Assembly (NCBI RefSeq): GCF_000710615.1
Contig: NZ_JDTH01000002.1
Span: forward strand, 1,046,082-1,110,081
Length of the DNA: 64,000 bases
DNA from: Haladaptatus cibarius D43
GTDB taxonomy: Archaea; Halobacteriota; Halobacteria; Halobacteriales; Haladaptataceae
Reading direction: 5' to 3'
Of the stretch, positions 1-8,239 are shown in pieces. Each line of letters opens with the position of its first letter. Within the stretch, counting starts at the first letter, position 1. The notes under the pieces were generated by a model. It saw nothing but the letters and a program-made list of their open reading frames with translations. It was not told where the DNA came from and ran no database searches. A program made the translations under genes and the position numbers.

Positions 1-416
1 ACCGTCTCAGGAAACGTCGGATTTTCGCTCCACACGTCGGTTTCGAAATGCGAAACTGTCGGGTCGGCGGGTTTCTCCCCGTAGCCGACGTACTGGCCGC
101 CGGGCGACAGTTCGTAGTCACCGACAGTTTCGGTCGGTGCGAGGAGCACCCGGGCGTCGATGTCCCGCGGCGGGTCGAATCGTACGTTTGCGCCCAGCAG
201 AATCGCGCCGAGGAACCCGAGAATCGACTGGGGGGTACTGGACGGGGTGATGGCGACCGTGACGCCGTCTCGGACACCGAGATGGCGGAAGAAGTTCCCC
301 GTTTTCCACGCGGTCGTACAGAGACGATGGTAGTCGTATCCCCGCGAGTCGGGAACGGAAAGCGCCGGGTCGTCGCTCCGTCGCTCGCGGGCGACGAGGT
401 CAGAGAGTGCGTCCAT
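1..416 (-). CDS. AMP-dependent acyl-CoA synthetase/ligase, N-terminal part (cut by window edge)
   Basis: The reading frame opens with ATG at 416 and stays open to the window edge, giving about 138 codons of the N-terminus. The visible protein has the opening layout of the AMP-binding (ANL) superfamily: a short lead with a DPALSVPDSRGYDY segment, a helix ending in FFRHLGVRDG, a strand VTVAITPSS and a second helix with LGFLGAILLGA. Members activate a carboxylic acid to the adenylate and then to a thioester. The catalytic P-loop lies beyond the edge, so the substrate cannot be judged and an inactive paralogue is possible. It is divergent from the short-chain fatty acid transporter gene across a 124-bp gap, which fits a role in fatty acid activation (inference). 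Confidence 0.7.
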   Translation of the reverse strand, partial: MDALSDLVARERRSDDPALSVPDSRGYDYHRLCTTAWKTGNFFRHLGVRDGVTVAITPSSTPQSILGFLGAILLGANVRFDPPRDIDARVLLAPTETVGDYELSPGGQYVGYGEKPADPTVSHFETDVWSENPTFPET

Positions 417-504
417 GCCGGATTTCGGAGTGATGCGTGCAAAAGTTCGACGGTTCCGATGGTTTCGCCACCGTTCCGTCTGCCGTCACCGTGTCTGACC
501 AACC

Positions 505-514
505 TTTATATTTA
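505..514 (+). promoter_or_regulatory. TATA box of the atoE-type gene
   Basis: TTTATATTTA lies about 30 nt upstream of the ATG at 541, the usual archaeal spacing for a transcript with almost no leader. Confidence 0.6.
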
Positions 515-540
515 ATTGCTAGATACTCTCTCACGTAGCT

Positions 541-1983
541 ATGGCAAACGTAATTCGAAAGATGGCGGAAGGAAGTTCCCACGTCGTCGAACGCTACCTT
601 CCGGACGCATTTCTGTTCGCAATCATTCTCACAGTCGTCACGTATGGACTTGCCTTCGTTACGGTTTCTCCCGGGGCGAATGGGTATTTCTCCCACGCGG
701 AAAATATTCTCGTCACGGGTTGGTACGGCGGCTTTTGGGGATTGCTCACATTCGCGATGCAGATGACGCTCATCCTGATGACGGGCTACGGACTGGCAAA
801 AACGGAATTCGTGGATGGCTTACTGACCCGAGCGGCGGCCATCCCGTCTAGCGAACGGAGTGCCGTCGCGTTCGTTCCCGTCGTTGCCGCACTCGCATCG
901 TTCGTTCATTGGGGACTCGGCCTCGTCGTCGGCGGAATCTTCGCCCGGAAAGTGGCCGAGGAGATTCGAACCATCGACTTCCCCATCATCGTCGCTGGTG
1001 CGTATTCGGGGTTCATCGTCTGGCACGGCGGCCTCGCGGCGTCGATTCCGCTGAATTTGAACTCGGCTGGGGACAACGGCAACTTCCTCATCGCAAGCGG
1101 CGTTCTCAACGACACTATCGGTACGAGCCAGACGATTTTCACGACCGCAAATCTCGTGCTGTTCGTCGTGGTCGGCCTCGTCTTCCTCCCGCTCCTGTTC
1201 GTGCTGATGTACCCCGAGAGCGACGAGAAAAAGCGTCCCATCGACCCCGCCAAACTCGAAGTCGCAGCGGACGGCGGCGAGGCGGAAACCAAAGTAACGA
1301 CAGCACCCACCGGAACGACGACCCTCGCTGACCGAATTGAACACTCCCGCGCCGTTGCATGGGGAATCGGTCTAGGCGGCCTGTTGGCAGTTTTCGGCTA
1401 CTTTTGGCGGGGAATCGCGGACGGAATGATGCCGTGGAACAACCTTGACCTGAACATCGTCAACTTCACATTCCTCTTCCTCGGCATCCTCCTGCACGGT
1501 ACGCCCGCGAACTACATCGGGGCGATGAAAGAGGCAGTCGAAAACGTCTGGGGTATCATCCTTCAGTTCCCGTTCTACGCTGGTATCATGGGAATTATGG
1601 GCTACGCGCCGGAAGGTTCGACCAGCCTCGCCACGCAAATCGCGCAGGGAATGGTGCAGGTGTCCCCCGACGGCACCCTCCCCGCGGTGGCGTTTCTCAC
1701 CGCTGGCGTCGTAAACTTCTTTGTCCCGAGTGGCGGTGGCGAATGGGCAGTCATCGGCGAAACGCTCGTGACCGCCGCACAATCCAGCGGAACCAGCGTC
1801 CCCCGTGTCGCCATGGCCGCCTCGTGGGGTGACGCATGGACCAACATGATTCAGCCCTTCTGGGCCATTCCCCTCCTCGCAATCAGCGGTCTATCGGTTC
1901 GTGATATCATGGGCTACTGTGTACTCGTTCTGCTCGGCAGTGGCGTCATCATCGCGGTGGGAATTACGGTTCTGCCGATGTAG
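541..1983 (+). CDS. atoE: Short-chain fatty acid transporter, AtoE family
   Basis: This 480-residue polytopic membrane protein matches the AtoE/TIGR00366 short-chain fatty acid transporter family in length and in its conserved parts. These include the N-terminal ERYLPDAFLFAIILT segment, the WYGGFW...MQMTLILMTGYGLA stretch, HWGLGLVVGG, and the C-terminal FFVPSGGGEWAV and SWGDAWTNMIQPFWAIP motifs. About 12 membrane helices are separated by one long acidic loop near residues 220-265. It is expected to import acetoacetate, butyrate or similar acids across the cytoplasmic membrane. The neighbour across the divergent promoter region is a CoA ligase, consistent with uptake followed by activation. 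The ATG is fixed by the TATA box about 30 nt upstream. Confidence 0.88.
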   Translation: MANVIRKMAEGSSHVVERYLPDAFLFAIILTVVTYGLAFVTVSPGANGYFSHAENILVTGWYGGFWGLLTFAMQMTLILMTGYGLAKTEFVDGLLTRAAAIPSSERSAVAFVPVVAALASFVHWGLGLVVGGIFARKVAEEIRTIDFPIIVAGAYSGFIVWHGGLAASIPLNLNSAGDNGNFLIASGVLNDTIGTSQTIFTTANLVLFVVVGLVFLPLLFVLMYPESDEKKRPIDPAKLEVAADGGEAETKVTTAPTGTTTLADRIEHSRAVAWGIGLGGLLAVFGYFWRGIADGMMPWNNLDLNIVNFTFLFLGILLHGTPANYIGAMKEAVENVWGIILQFPFYAGIMGIMGYAPEGSTSLATQIAQGMVQVSPDGTLPAVAFLTAGVVNFFVPSGGGEWAVIGETLVTAAQSSGTSVPRVAMAASWGDAWTNMIQPFWAIPLLAISGLSVRDIMGYCVLVLLGSGVIIAVGITVLPM

Positions 1984-1991
1984 AACACCAC

Positions 1992-2034
1992 CTTTTGCCA
2001 GTGAGCGCGGTGGAACCGCGCTCACTGGCAAAAG
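1992..2034. terminator. Perfect 20-bp stem hairpin after atoE
   Basis: Two perfectly complementary 20-nt arms (1992-2011 and 2015-2034) enclose a 3-nt GGA loop, starting 9 nt after the atoE stop codon. It is probably a terminator or 3'-end stabiliser. No U-tract follows directly. Confidence 0.6.
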
Positions 2035-2304
2035 CTGAACCAAAAGCCTCCTCACCCCTTCAGTCGCGTCTTCGACGCTCCTTCGAGAGATTCGTCGCCC
2101 CGCTCGTTCGCCGTTCTTCCTCACTCGCGGGGAGTGTGCTGGCACTCTAGTGGATGTGTAATTCTGATTCTGTCGATCGTGTAGATTCTGACTCTGGCTG
2201 ATGTGTCGGTTGCTGATTCCTGCTGTCAATGAAAGTTCGTGGAATTATAGCGGTTGTCTCGTCTGCCTATCGTGCACTCCTCTCGTCGTGCACTGGCGGG
2301 AAAA
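2035..2304. other. Non-coding spacer with a short tandem repeat
   Basis: No convincing gene is present. The first part resembles generic haloarchaeal spacer DNA. Two imperfect copies of a GTGTA-(G)ATTCTGA(T/C)TCTG unit lie at 2156-2172 and 2179-2196. Confidence 0.4.
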
Positions 2305-2949
2305 TCAGTCGTCTCGCCGGAGTAGATAGCCGACCCCTGCAATCCCGCCGAGAGCGGCGAGAAATCCGAACCCGGGGAGGCTTCCGCCTTCCGTTGAACC
2401 CGTTGTCTCGGTGGTTGTGTCCGTCGAACTCGGAGCAGTCGATTGCGTCGTCGTGGCCGATAGTGTCGAAGAAGTCGTCGCAGGCGGCGTGGTCGTTGCA
2501 GTCGTCGCTCCCGTCGTGTTGTTCGTTCCGTTCGTGGTCGCAGTGGTCGTCGGTTGTACGATTTCTACTTTTCCGCGCATCGACTCTTTGTCGAGTTGCG
2601 AAAAATACGTCGTCATGGCCGGTTTCGCGGTAAATTCGAGGGTCTGTACGTACCCCTTCGTGTTCACGACTTCGGTTTCTTCGAGCGTGTTCCCCTCTCC
2701 GTCCGCGATGGCGACGTTGTGCGGTTGTCCGTCCATATTTTCCCACGCGATGACGTACGTTTTCCCGGCCTGCATCTGAATCGTCGGATTCGTCTCGTCA
2801 GCAATCGGGTCAGGGGCGCGACCAATCCATCCCGACAGTTGGCCGCCCAATTCGAACGTTGCGGCCTGTCCTCGCGCGACACCGACGAGCGCGCCCGCTC
2901 CAATCATCGTCTGTACGAACTGCCTGCGTGAGAACTCAACGTGGGACAT
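2305..2949 (-). CDS. Tat-exported cupredoxin-fold protein with PGF-CTERM anchor, copper site lost
   Basis: The 214-residue protein starts with a twin-arginine signal (SRRQF, R8-R9) and a hydrophobic stretch. The cupredoxin-like domain (about residues 28-131) retains the first histidine (GQPHN, H77) and the terminal SMRG methionine (M124). The loop that should carry Cys and His instead reads YFSQLDKESMRG, and the whole protein contains no cysteine. A Thr/Ser-rich linker (about 133-186) leads to a C-terminal PGF-CTERM tail: PGF at 192-194, a hydrophobic helix, then RR. Such tails are cut by archaeosortase A, encoded at 52875-53804, leaving the protein lipid-anchored at the S-layer. It is probably a structural or ligand-binding descendant of a halocyanin rather than an electron carrier (inference). 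Confidence 0.82.
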   Translation of the reverse strand: MSHVEFSRRQFVQTMIGAGALVGVARGQAATFELGGQLSGWIGRAPDPIADETNPTIQMQAGKTYVIAWENMDGQPHNVAIADGEGNTLEETEVVNTKGYVQTLEFTAKPAMTTYFSQLDKESMRGKVEIVQPTTTATTNGTNNTTGATTATTTPPATTSSTLSATTTQSTAPSSTDTTTETTGSTEGGSLPGFGFLAALGGIAGVGYLLRRDD

Positions 2950-3041
2950 TCGAGCGTGTACTTCCTGTACTACCTATCTATAGAGATGCATATGCTTAGC
3001 TCATTCGGCTTGACCGAGAGATTAGACGGGGAAAACAGAGG

Positions 3042-4193
3042 TTAGAAGCTGTTTTTGATGCGCTCGAAAAAGCCCTTCTCGACGCTCACGTTCTCGCCGC
3101 CCGCCTCCGCGAACGCCTTCAACGCCTCTTTTTGCTCGTCGTTCAGCGATTCGGGCGTCACGACTTGCACCTTCACGTAGAGGTCGCCGTTTCCTCGCCG
3201 TCGAAGTCGAGGCATTCCTTTTCCTTTCAGGCGGAACGTCTCGCCGCTTTGGGTGCCCGACGGAACGTCCATCTCGACCGACCCGTCGAGCGTTGCAATC
3301 TCGATTTCGTCGCCGAACACAGCCTGTGGGAACGAAAGGGGTTTCCGATAGAACAGGTCTGCGCCCTCGCGCTCGAAGTCCGGATGGTCGTTCACTCGAA
3401 TTTCGATGAGCAGGTCACCGTTCGGCCCGCCGTTTTCGCCCGGCGCACCTTCGCCTTCCATCTGGAGCGTCTGTCCGTCGGCGATACCCGCCGGAATATC
3501 GACGTTCAGCGTCGCTCGACGGTGAACCACGCCATCCCCGCCGCAGTCGCCACACGTTTCCTCGTACAGTTCACCCTCGCCGCTACAGCGGCCGCAGGTT
3601 CGAGACTGCTGGACACGACCGAACGGCGTCTGTTGAATTTGTGTGACCTGCCCCTGTCCCTGACACTCCGGACAGGTTTTCACGTCGGTTCCTTTGGGAT
3701 GGCCCTTTCCGTCGCAGGTGTCACAGCGTTCCGGACGCCGAACCGACACCTGCTTTTTCACGCCTTCGAAGGCATCTTCGAGGTCGATTTCCACGCCGGT
3801 TCGCAGGTTCGAACCCTGTCGCGGACGGTTTGGATTGCGTCCGCCACCGCCGCCGAAGAACTGTTCGAAGATGTCGCCCATGCCGCCCATTCCGCCACCG
3901 CCGCCGCCGCCGAACGGATTGCCGCCGCCAGCGCCACCGCCTCTGCCGTCGAAGCCACCGCGCTTTTGGGCCTGTTCGAATCGGTCGTGGCCCATCTGGT
4001 CGTAGGCTTGTCGCTTCTCGTCGTCAGAGAGCACTTCCTTTGCCTTTTTGACCTTCTTGAACTTTTCTTCCGCGTCCGGTTCGTCGCTCACGTCCGGATG
4101 GTACTGGGCCGCCTTCTTTCGATACGCGCTCTTGATGTCGCTCTCGTCGGCGTCCCGACTCACACCGAGCACGTCGTAGAAATCCTCACTCAT
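3042..4193 (-). CDS. dnaJ: Chaperone protein DnaJ (Hsp40)
   Basis: A full-length type I J-protein of 383 residues. The J-domain occupies residues 4-70 with HPD at 32-34, followed by a very Gly/Phe/Met-rich linker (about 78-125). Four zinc-binding CxxCxGxG repeats then appear (CDTCDGKG, CPECQGQG, CGRCSGEG, CGDCGGDG), and finally the C-terminal substrate-binding domains. It delivers unfolded clients to DnaK and stimulates its ATPase in the cytoplasm. It lies 42 bp downstream of dnaK on the same strand, closing the grpE-dnaK-dnaJ group. Confidence 0.97.
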   Translation of the reverse strand: MSEDFYDVLGVSRDADESDIKSAYRKKAAQYHPDVSDEPDAEEKFKKVKKAKEVLSDDEKRQAYDQMGHDRFEQAQKRGGFDGRGGGAGGGNPFGGGGGGGMGGMGDIFEQFFGGGGGRNPNRPRQGSNLRTGVEIDLEDAFEGVKKQVSVRRPERCDTCDGKGHPKGTDVKTCPECQGQGQVTQIQQTPFGRVQQSRTCGRCSGEGELYEETCGDCGGDGVVHRRATLNVDIPAGIADGQTLQMEGEGAPGENGGPNGDLLIEIRVNDHPDFEREGADLFYRKPLSFPQAVFGDEIEIATLDGSVEMDVPSGTQSGETFRLKGKGMPRLRRRGNGDLYVKVQVVTPESLNDEQKEALKAFAEAGGENVSVEKGFFERIKNSF

Positions 4194-4235
4194 CAGTTAT
4201 CCTCAGTAAAGTAGGGGAATACTTGAATCGCCCGT

Positions 4236-6158
4236 CTATTCGTCGCTGTCGTCGTCCACGTCTTCGAAGTCGGCGTCCACGTACTCGTCTGCGTTCTGGT
4301 CGTCAGCACCGGCACCTGCGCCCGCACCGGGTCCGGCACCGCCCATGCCGCCAGGGCCAGCGCCGCCGCCCATTCCGCCGGGACCTGCGGCACCGGCCTG
4401 TTGGGCTTGCTCCTGTTGCTGGTACATTTGCTTGCCGATTTCCTGAAGCGCCTTGCTCAGGTCTTCCGTCGCGGCTTCGAGTTCGTCTTTGTCCACGTCC
4501 TCAGCTTCGAGCGTCTCTTGGACGTCTTCGATTGCATCCCGGATGTCGGCTTCGAGTTCCTCGTCGATGTTCTCCTCGTTCTCTTCGAGGAGCGTCTCGG
4601 CGCGCTGAATCGCGCCTTCGGCGGCGTTGCGCGCTTCGATGAGTTCACGCCGTTCTTTGTCCTCTTCTGCGTGCTGTTCTGCTTCTTCCTGCATGCGCTC
4701 GACTTCGTCGTCCGAGAGACCGGCGCCACCTTCGATGGTGATTTCCTCGCTGTTGCCCGAACCGTGGTCTTCGGCGGAGACGTTGACGATACCGTTTTCG
4801 TCGATGTTGAACGCGACTTCGATTTGCGGCGTTCCGGCGGGTGCTGGCGGAATGCCTGCGAGGTGGAACTCGCCGAGCAGTTCGTTGTCTTGTGCCATCT
4901 CGCGCTCACCCTGGAAGACGCGCACCTGCACCGAGGTCTGGTTGGCTGCTGCGGTCGTGAAGATTTTTGATTCTTCAGTTGGGATGGTCGTGTTCTTGTC
5001 GATGAGACGCTCGAACAGGCCACCTTTCACTTCGATACCGAGCGAGAGCGGCGTCACGTCGAGCAGCACGATGTCGTCCACGTCGCCGGAGAGGACGCCG
5101 CCCTGAATCGCCGCGCCGAGCGCGACTGCTTCGTCGGGGTTGACGTTCTTTTTCGGTTCCTGTCCGGTGAGTTCTTCGACCTGTTCCGCGACCTGCGGCA
5201 TGCGGGTCGAACCGCCGACGAGGATAACCTCGTCGATGTCGCCCTTGTCGTAGCCCGCGTCCGAAAGCGCCTGTTCGGTCGGTTCGACCGTGCGGTCGAT
5301 GAGGTCGTCCGTCAGCGATTCGAACTTCGCACGGGTGAGACTGTTTTCCAAGTGAACCGGGCCGTTGTCCGTCGCGGTGACGAACGGGAGGTTGATGTCC
5401 GTCTCCTTTCGACTGCTGAGTTCGATTTTCGCCTCTTCGGCCGCGTCCTTGAGTCGCTGGAGCGCCTGCCGGTCGTCGCGGAGGTCGATACCATGTTCAG
5501 ATTCGAACTCCTTGGCGAGATAGTCGATGATGGCGTGGTCCCAGTCGTCGCCACCGAGGTCGTTGTCACCGTTCGTGGCGACCACTTCGTAGACGCCACC
5601 ACCCAAATCGAGGATGGAAACGTCGAACGTTCCTCCACCGAGGTCGTAGACGAGAACCGTCTGGTCGGACTCGTCGTCAAGTCCGTACGCCATCGACGCG
5701 GCGGTCGGTTCGTTGACGATGCGCTCTACGTCGAAGCCAGCGATTTCACCAGCGTTCTTGGTCGCCTGTCGCTGTTTGTCGTTGAAGTAGGCGGGAACCG
5801 TGATGACCGCCTTTTCCACGTCGTCGCCGAGATACTCCTCGGCGTCTCGTTTGATTTTCTGGAGAATCATCGCCGAAATCTGTTCCGGCGTGTACTCCTC
5901 GCCTTCGATTTCGACGCTGTAGTCCTCGTCGCCCATGTGGCGCTTGATGGACTGAATCGTCTTCTCGGGGTTCTGAACGGCCTGATTTTTCGCCGGTTTC
6001 CCCACGAGACGCTCGCCGTCATCGGAGAACGCGACGACCGAGGCTGTCGTCCGGTCGCCTTCCCCGTTGACGATGATTTCAGGGTCGCCACCTTCCATTA
6101 CCGCGAACGCGCTGTTCGTGGTACCGAGGTCGATACCGAGAATCTTGTTACTCGTCAT
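4236..6158 (-). CDS. dnaK: Molecular chaperone DnaK (Hsp70)
   Basis: A 640-residue Hsp70. The ATPase domain begins with the phosphate loop DLGTTN (residues 10-15) and continues with [20 protein letters not shown] and [10 protein letters not shown]. The linker and peptide-binding domain carry [12 protein letters not shown] and an intact lid helix. The C-terminus is unusually rich in Gly, Ala and Met (repeated PGGMGG) and ends in an acidic tail. It refolds or holds client proteins using ATP, with GrpE (6337-7008) as exchange factor and DnaJ (3042-4193) as co-chaperone. A TTTAAA box centred about 29 nt upstream of the ATG indicates its own promoter in addition to possible read-through from grpE. 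Confidence 0.98.
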   Translation of the reverse strand: MTSNKILGIDLGTTNSAFAVMEGGDPEIIVNGEGDRTTASVVAFSDDGERLVGKPAKNQAVQNPEKTIQSIKRHMGDEDYSVEIEGEEYTPEQISAMILQKIKRDAEEYLGDDVEKAVITVPAYFNDKQRQATKNAGEIAGFDVERIVNEPTAASMAYGLDDESDQTVLVYDLGGGTFDVSILDLGGGVYEVVATNGDNDLGGDDWDHAIIDYLAKEFESEHGIDLRDDRQALQRLKDAAEEAKIELSSRKETDINLPFVTATDNGPVHLENSLTRAKFESLTDDLIDRTVEPTEQALSDAGYDKGDIDEVILVGGSTRMPQVAEQVEELTGQEPKKNVNPDEAVALGAAIQGGVLSGDVDDIVLLDVTPLSLGIEVKGGLFERLIDKNTTIPTEESKIFTTAAANQTSVQVRVFQGEREMAQDNELLGEFHLAGIPPAPAGTPQIEVAFNIDENGIVNVSAEDHGSGNSEEITIEGGAGLSDDEVERMQEEAEQHAEEDKERRELIEARNAAEGAIQRAETLLEENEENIDEELEADIRDAIEDVQETLEAEDVDKDELEAATEDLSKALQEIGKQMYQQQEQAQQAGAAGPGGMGGGAGPGGMGGAGPGAGAGAGADDQNADEYVDADFEDVDDDSDE

Positions 6159-6184
6159 TTGACGCTATCTTGCGCTTTCGCTCC

Positions 6185-6190
6185 TTTAAA
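6185..6190 (-). promoter_or_regulatory. TATA box of dnaK
   Basis: TTTAAA is centred about 29 nt upstream of the dnaK ATG at 6158, so the transcript would be nearly leaderless. Confidence 0.5.
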
Positions 6191-6241
6191 CCTTGCTACA
6201 CAGGACGAACCGGGAAACGAATTGAATCGGACGCCCGCATG

Positions 6242-6258
6242 CGATTTTTATAAAATCG
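6242..6258. promoter_or_regulatory. AT-rich near-palindrome upstream of dnaK
   Basis: CGATTTT-TAT-AAAATCG forms two 7-nt complementary arms around a 3-nt centre, about 85-100 nt upstream of dnaK. The core can also serve as a TATA element on either strand. It may be a second promoter or a heat-shock operator. Function is inferred from position only. Confidence 0.35.
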
Positions 6259-6336
6259 ACAGACGGAAAAGAGGGGGTATATATGTTGACCGCAATCAGA
6301 TTATTTCTGTATTATCTATTCGCTCACTAGAATTTA

Positions 6337-7008
6337 CTACTCGTCGGAACCATCGCCGCTTCCGTCACTCACAGTGACTTGCGCGGCCTGCAAGACTTTA
6401 TCGGCCATCTCGTAGCCCGGTTGGTACACGTCCGCGATGGTATCTTCGGGATGGTCGCTCTCGACCCGGAGCATCACTTCGTGGCGTTGTGGGTCAACCT
6501 CCGCACCCGGTTCGGGGTCGATTTCCGCGACGTTCTCGTCCTCGAACACGCGGTCGAGTTCCTTTAGCGTGAGTTCGACGCCACCGCGAAGACTCTCGAC
6601 ATCCTCGTGTTCTTCCTCGACGGCGCGTTTTAAGTTGTCTCGCACGTCGATAAGACGGTCGACGACGTCCTCTGTCGCGCGCTTTTCGAGTTGTTCTTGT
6701 CGCTTTTTCGCCCGCTTTTTGTAGTTCTGGAAGTCGGCTTGCTTTCGCTTCAGTCGCGTGCGAAGGTCGTCGATTTCGGTTTCCTGTTCCTGTCGTTCCG
6801 ACTCGATGGCGACGAATCGCTCTTCGACAGTCCCCGCAAGGCTCTCGTCGTGAGCCGCGATTTCCGCGACGAGGTCGGCTTCTTCTGCGCTCAGTACGTC
6901 TTCGTCGGTCGGCTGTTCGCCCGTCGTGCTTTCGTCAGCCGGTTTCTCGCTTGGAGTGTCGTCTTCGACGTGGTCGTCGTCTGTCGTCTGGACAGGCTCC
7001 TCGGTCAT
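6337..7008 (-). CDS. grpE: Nucleotide exchange factor GrpE
   Basis: The 223-residue protein has a long acidic N-terminus (about residues 1-65), then a Lys/Arg/Glu-rich coiled coil, and the GrpE head with RLIDVRDNLKRA and GVELTLKELDRVFED. The C-terminal beta part contains the family motif DPQRHEVMLRVESDH and the ending DKVLQAAQVTVSDG. It releases ADP from DnaK. It is first in the group, 178 bp ahead of dnaK. A CTTAAA box at 7033-7038, centred 27-28 nt upstream of the ATG, is its promoter. The acidic extension is typical of halophilic versions. Confidence 0.96.
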   Translation of the reverse strand: MTEEPVQTTDDDHVEDDTPSEKPADESTTGEQPTDEDVLSAEEADLVAEIAAHDESLAGTVEERFVAIESERQEQETEIDDLRTRLKRKQADFQNYKKRAKKRQEQLEKRATEDVVDRLIDVRDNLKRAVEEEHEDVESLRGGVELTLKELDRVFEDENVAEIDPEPGAEVDPQRHEVMLRVESDHPEDTIADVYQPGYEMADKVLQAAQVTVSDGSGDGSDE

Positions 7009-7032
7009 ACATACTGAAAGTCCGTGCGTGCG

Positions 7033-7038
7033 TTTAAG
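7033..7038 (-). promoter_or_regulatory. TATA box of grpE
   Basis: CTTAAA on the minus strand is centred 27-28 nt upstream of the grpE ATG (7008). Confidence 0.5.
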
Positions 7039-7060
7039 GGTTACAAAAACAGACCGCGGT

Positions 7061-7408
7061 CTACGAGAGCCAACCCAGTTCGATTCGAGTCAACAGGGAG
7101 ACGAGCGTCTCGGCTGTAAGCGAATACCTCGGTCGACCGACCAGTCCGCTCAGGGGATCGTACTCGACCAACCCGCGATAGGAGAGGGTGGGAAGGCTGT
7201 TCTGCGACAGGTCGTCGAGAACTGATTCAAACGTTTCGTCGGGAACCGATTCGGGGGCGATTCCGTGTTCCAATCCGGCGACCTCTCTGGCGAGCACTTC
7301 CACTCCCATCGGAGCGTTCTCTGCGTGGCGAGTGAGCGAATAGAGGATGTACCGGTTTCGCTGTGCAGACAGGCTAACCACCACTGAACCGACAGACCCC
7401 CGAGCCAT
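7061..7408 (-). CDS. Winged-helix regulator of the haloarchaeal DUF7344 type
   Basis: The 115-residue protein contains one winged-helix domain. It opens with a RNRYILYSLTRH helix, continues with LAREVAGLE, and has a recognition-type segment DDLSQNSLPTLSYRGLVEYDP followed by a basic wing. The same plan occurs in the DUF7344 family of small haloarchaeal transcription factors. It has no membrane segment or ligand domain. It stands alone, between grpE and a divergent Gly/Met-rich gene. Targets are unknown. Confidence 0.7.
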   Translation of the reverse strand: MARGSVGSVVVSLSAQRNRYILYSLTRHAENAPMGVEVLAREVAGLEHGIAPESVPDETFESVLDDLSQNSLPTLSYRGLVEYDPLSGLVGRPRYSLTAETLVSLLTRIELGWLS

Positions 7409-7733
7409 TCTCAGTCCCTTCCATAGTCGCCGTGAACGAATTTTAACCCCCGCAACCGTTTTCCATCGTTCAGTGTTCGTAATGCGAGGCGAGCACGGGA
7501 CAACGACACCCGTATCCGAGCGTTCCGAACGACGAAACTGGATGTGGCTGTTTCATCGAACCCCGGTCGTCGGTAACGATGGCTTCGCGCCGATAAGCCA
7601 GCGTTCGAGCGCGTTCACGCACGCTCGTTCGTTTCTTCTTTCCCGCCCTGCTCTGATACCGAACAGAATCACCTCCCTACTCGTGCCAGCACGGGACACA
7701 ACCCTTTTCGGGCGTGCGAAAGAACGGAGAGGT
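7409..7733. other. Spacer without a supported gene
   Basis: The open frame that runs into the downstream gene has basic, non-haloarchaeal amino acid composition before 7734 and is not credible. No repeat or RNA was recognised. A GTTAAAATTC element near 7440-7449 may be the promoter of the minus-strand regulator. Confidence 0.35.
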
Positions 7734-8120
7734 ATGGCAGACGAGGAAGCCAACGAAGACGACAGCGGAAACGATGGCGAAGAGAAATCGTTCCGAGAAC
7801 GCGTCGAGGAAATCAGGGAAAAACGTGCGGAAGAGGGCGACGAAGACCGAGAAGACCGAGAGGAACGCCTGAAAGAAGCCCTCGGTGGCGGCGGCCCGGG
7901 CGGTATGGGCGGTGGCGGAGGAGGAGGGAACCCGTTCGCACAGATGATGGGCGGCATGATGGGCGGCGGCCCCGGTGGCATGGGCGGCGGGCCGGGCGGT
8001 CGCGGCGGCGAATCTGCCGGAAACGAAGATCTCACCCGTGAGGTTCGACAGCTTCGGGACGAAGTCCGTGACGTGACCCGACAGCTTCAGCGCATCGCAG
8101 ACGCGCTCGAAGACGACTAG
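7734..8120 (+). CDS. Acidic Gly/Met-rich protein with flanking coiled coils, function unknown
   Basis: The 128-residue protein starts at the ATG in AGAGGTATGGC, where the composition turns acidic. Residues 1-50 are a charged helix full of Glu, Arg and Asp. Residues 50-85 are almost only Gly, Met, Pro and Phe ([25 protein letters not shown]). The last 35 residues form a second charged heptad helix. The Gly/Met tract, including GGGNPF, closely resembles the linker of DnaJ (4193-3042) and the tail of DnaK a few kilobases away, so a chaperone-linked role is conceivable. No catalytic motif is visible and the family is not recognised. Confidence 0.65.
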   Translation: MADEEANEDDSGNDGEEKSFRERVEEIREKRAEEGDEDREDREERLKEALGGGGPGGMGGGGGGGNPFAQMMGGMMGGGPGGMGGGPGGRGGESAGNEDLTREVRQLRDEVRDVTRQLQRIADALEDD

Positions 8121-8202
8121 TCCGGTATTTTTGCGGTCACGATTTCCGAAACGGTCGTAACCTGTCACCCAACTTTCGGCAATTGTATAACCGAAAACGG
8201 GG

Positions 8203-8212
8203 TTTCTTATAG
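8203..8212 (+). promoter_or_regulatory. TATA box of the MFS gene
   Basis: TTTCTTATAG lies about 30 nt upstream of the GTG start at 8240 and supports that start. Confidence 0.5.
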
Positions 8213-8239
8213 CTCGCATGCCTGTTTCGGTTCGTAACA

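Noticed and set aside
48-515. 155-codon plus-strand frame at the window start
   Set aside because: It is antisense to the clearly recognisable acyl-CoA ligase N-terminus (1-416, minus).
3690-4010. CRISPR-like or tandem repeat signal in Gly-rich coding regions (also near 4320-4400 and 7880-8010)
   Set aside because: These are low-complexity GGC/GGT codon runs for glycine linkers in DnaJ, DnaK and the Gly/Met-rich protein. There are no regularly spaced unique spacers.
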